Assembly (NCBI GenBank): GCA_012521805.1
Contig: JAAYLQ010000075.1
Location: 1 to 22,378, forward strand
Direction of reading: 5' to 3'
DNA: 22,378 nt
Source of the DNA: Bacillota bacterium
GTDB taxonomy: Bacteria > Bacillota > Limnochordia > Darwinibacteriales > DTU012
Each line of letters begins with the position of its first letter. Position 1 is the stretch's first letter. The notes below the pieces were generated by a model, which worked only from the letters and a program-made list of their open reading frames with translations, ran no database searches and was not told the origin of the DNA. Of this stretch, positions 21,528-22,378 are shown piece after piece. The position numbers were made by a program, and so were the translations under genes.

Positions 21528-22250
21528 ATGAACCCGAGAAAAAACCTGAGGTGCGATCTGCATATCCACAGCTGTTTATCCCCCTGTGCTGACTTACTGA
21601 TGACTCCCGGCAACATTATCAAACAAGCGGTGAAAGCTGGCCTGGATTATATCGCGATCACTGATCATAACAGTGCAGGCAACATCCCAGTTGCCCGGAA
21701 ATTGGCCGAGCGGTCTGGAATTAAACTGATACCGGCGATGGAAGTTGAGACCCGAGAGGAAGTGCACCTGCTGTGTTATTTTCCCAGTCTCGAACCACTG
21801 CAGGAAATGGAAAGCATAGTTGCACAAAATCTACCTGATTTGCAAAATGATGAGGAATACTTTGGGTATCAACTGCTTACTGATATTAATGATCAGTATA
21901 TTGCTAAAGAAGAACGGCTATTAGCAGCTGCATCAATGCTTACCTTTACCGAAATAGTTGAGACAGCAACCAAATTAGGGGGAGTTGTTATACCATCTCA
22001 TGTTGATCGGAAGTCAAACAGCGTTCTCACTCACTTAGGGTTTATTCCGCCGAATGCAGAAATCAAGGTGATAGAAGTTTCACCAAACACGGATCCAGTA
22101 GAGTTTCTCCGTATTCACCCAGAGCTGAATCAATATATGTATATTCAAGGTTCTGACAGTCACTACCTAGATGATATAGGCAGATGCAGCAGAGCAGGAG
22201 GTTTTGTTATTAACGATCAACTGCATAGTTTGCTTAGATCGATATTGTGA
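21528..22250 (+). CDS. PHP-domain phosphoesterase
   Basis: A 240-residue protein of the PHP metal-dependent phosphoesterase family. Metal-binding motifs are visible in order: DLHIHS (H12, H14), AITDHN (D46, H47), the E/H pair around AMEVETREEVHLLCYF, IPSHVDR, and SDSHYLDDIG. PHP proteins hydrolyse phosphoesters, including nucleotides and histidinol phosphate; the substrate here is unknown. GGAGG precedes ATG 21528, 20 nt after the DRTGG gene. Last gene of the cassette. PHP genes recur beside HydS-like genes in anaerobes, so it may make or remove a signal nucleotide. Confidence 0.88.
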   Translation: MNPRKNLRCDLHIHSCLSPCADLLMTPGNIIKQAVKAGLDYIAITDHNSAGNIPVARKLAERSGIKLIPAMEVETREEVHLLCYFPSLEPLQEMESIVAQNLPDLQNDEEYFGYQLLTDINDQYIAKEERLLAAASMLTFTEIVETATKLGGVVIPSHVDRKSNSVLTHLGFIPPNAEIKVIEVSPNTDPVEFLRIHPELNQYMYIQGSDSHYLDDIGRCSRAGGFVINDQLHSLLRSIL

Positions 22251-22252
22251 AA

Positions 22253-22271
22253 AATAGCGCTTAATGCTATT
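22253..22271. promoter_or_regulatory. inverted repeat overlapping the last promoter
   Basis: AATAGC (22253-22258) and GCTATT (22266-22271) pair with a 7-nt spacer. The right arm overlaps the -35 that starts at 22270, so this could be an operator; it is too weak for a terminator. Confidence 0.4.
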
Positions 22272-22298
22272 GACAAATGCAATCAGCAAACGTATAAT
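22270..22298 (+). promoter_or_regulatory. consensus sigma-A promoter at the window end
   Basis: TTGACA (22270-22275), a 17-nt spacer, and TATAAT (22293-22298): a perfect match. It points out of the window, probably to the next operon. No start codon with a good ribosome site is seen before the edge. Confidence 0.88.
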
Positions 22299-22326
22299 TA
22301 AGTAAAAGTGTGTGAAATCACTAACA

Positions 22327-22347
22327 AACCCTGCTGACCGGCGGGTT
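22327..22347 (+). other. leader hairpin, possible attenuator
   Basis: AACCC plus GC (22327-22334, one bulged T) pairs with GC plus GGGTT (22341-22347). TTAATTTTA-type sequence follows. It lies about 22 nt after the inferred start site. It could be a 5' stabiliser or an attenuator; the tail is only moderately U-rich. Confidence 0.4.
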
Positions 22348-22378
22348 AATTTTATGTAAGGGCATGTTAAAATAATCA

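Noticed and set aside
1..22378. tRNA, rRNA, CRISPR arrays, origins or phage genes
   Set aside because: I looked for repeated spacers, tRNA-like clover-leaf patterns and phage or integrase genes and saw none.

Overview
The window looks like chromosome from an anaerobic, fermentative, low-to-mid G+C Firmicute (Bacillota). This rests on gene content and style: strong AGGAGG-type ribosome binding sites, frequent GTG and TTG starts, a complete F-type ATP synthase operon with both atpZ and atpI, pyruvate formate-lyase with its activase, and a regulatory cassette of the kind found next to multimeric [FeFe]-hydrogenases. I cannot name a genus from sequence alone.

Layout. 1-2700 is an eroded accessory strip: the 3' end of an IS3-type transposase, a MarR regulator translationally coupled to an exported HSL-family esterase, an N-truncated and frameshifted GNAT acetyltransferase, and a uracil-DNA-glycosylase-like gene cut by one in-frame amber codon. 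2700-3013 is the leader of the ATP synthase operon. 3014-10011 is atpZ-I-B-E-F-H-A-G-D-C. The c subunit (atpE) carries the residues that bind Na+ in known Na+-translocating c-rings, but has an unusual first helix. 10026-11549 is a minus-strand pair: a 55-residue membrane protein and a 420-residue protein with repeated ferritin-like helix pairs. 11733-13421 is a PII-like protein plus CPA2-type cation/proton antiporter operon. 13429-14046 (minus) is a surface-type beta-sandwich protein ending in an almost pure leucine helix.

14176-18168 is the most interesting block. pflB is followed by a gene that fuses a complete radical-SAM pyruvate formate-lyase activase to a complete Crp/Fnr-type transcription factor. 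A Crp-like operator half-site pair lies about -41.5 from the inferred pflB start site, and the recognition helix of the fusion has the Arg-Glu...Arg pattern that reads this half-site. This suggests an enzyme-regulator that controls its own operon.

18181-18834 (minus) is a phosphoglycolate-phosphatase-like HAD gene. 19032-22250 is a five-gene cassette: DRTGG protein, GHKL anti-sigma-like ATPase, HydS-like [FeFe]-hydrogenase homologue with the proton-relay Cys replaced by Ser and no PAS domain, second DRTGG protein, PHP phosphoesterase. The window ends just after a near-perfect sigma-A promoter with a structured leader, probably serving the next operon.

Together the genes point to ion-gradient energetics (probable Na+ ATPase plus a cation/proton antiporter under PII-like control) and to redox or fermentation control (formate branch through PflB and the fusion; hydrogen branch through the HydS-like cassette).
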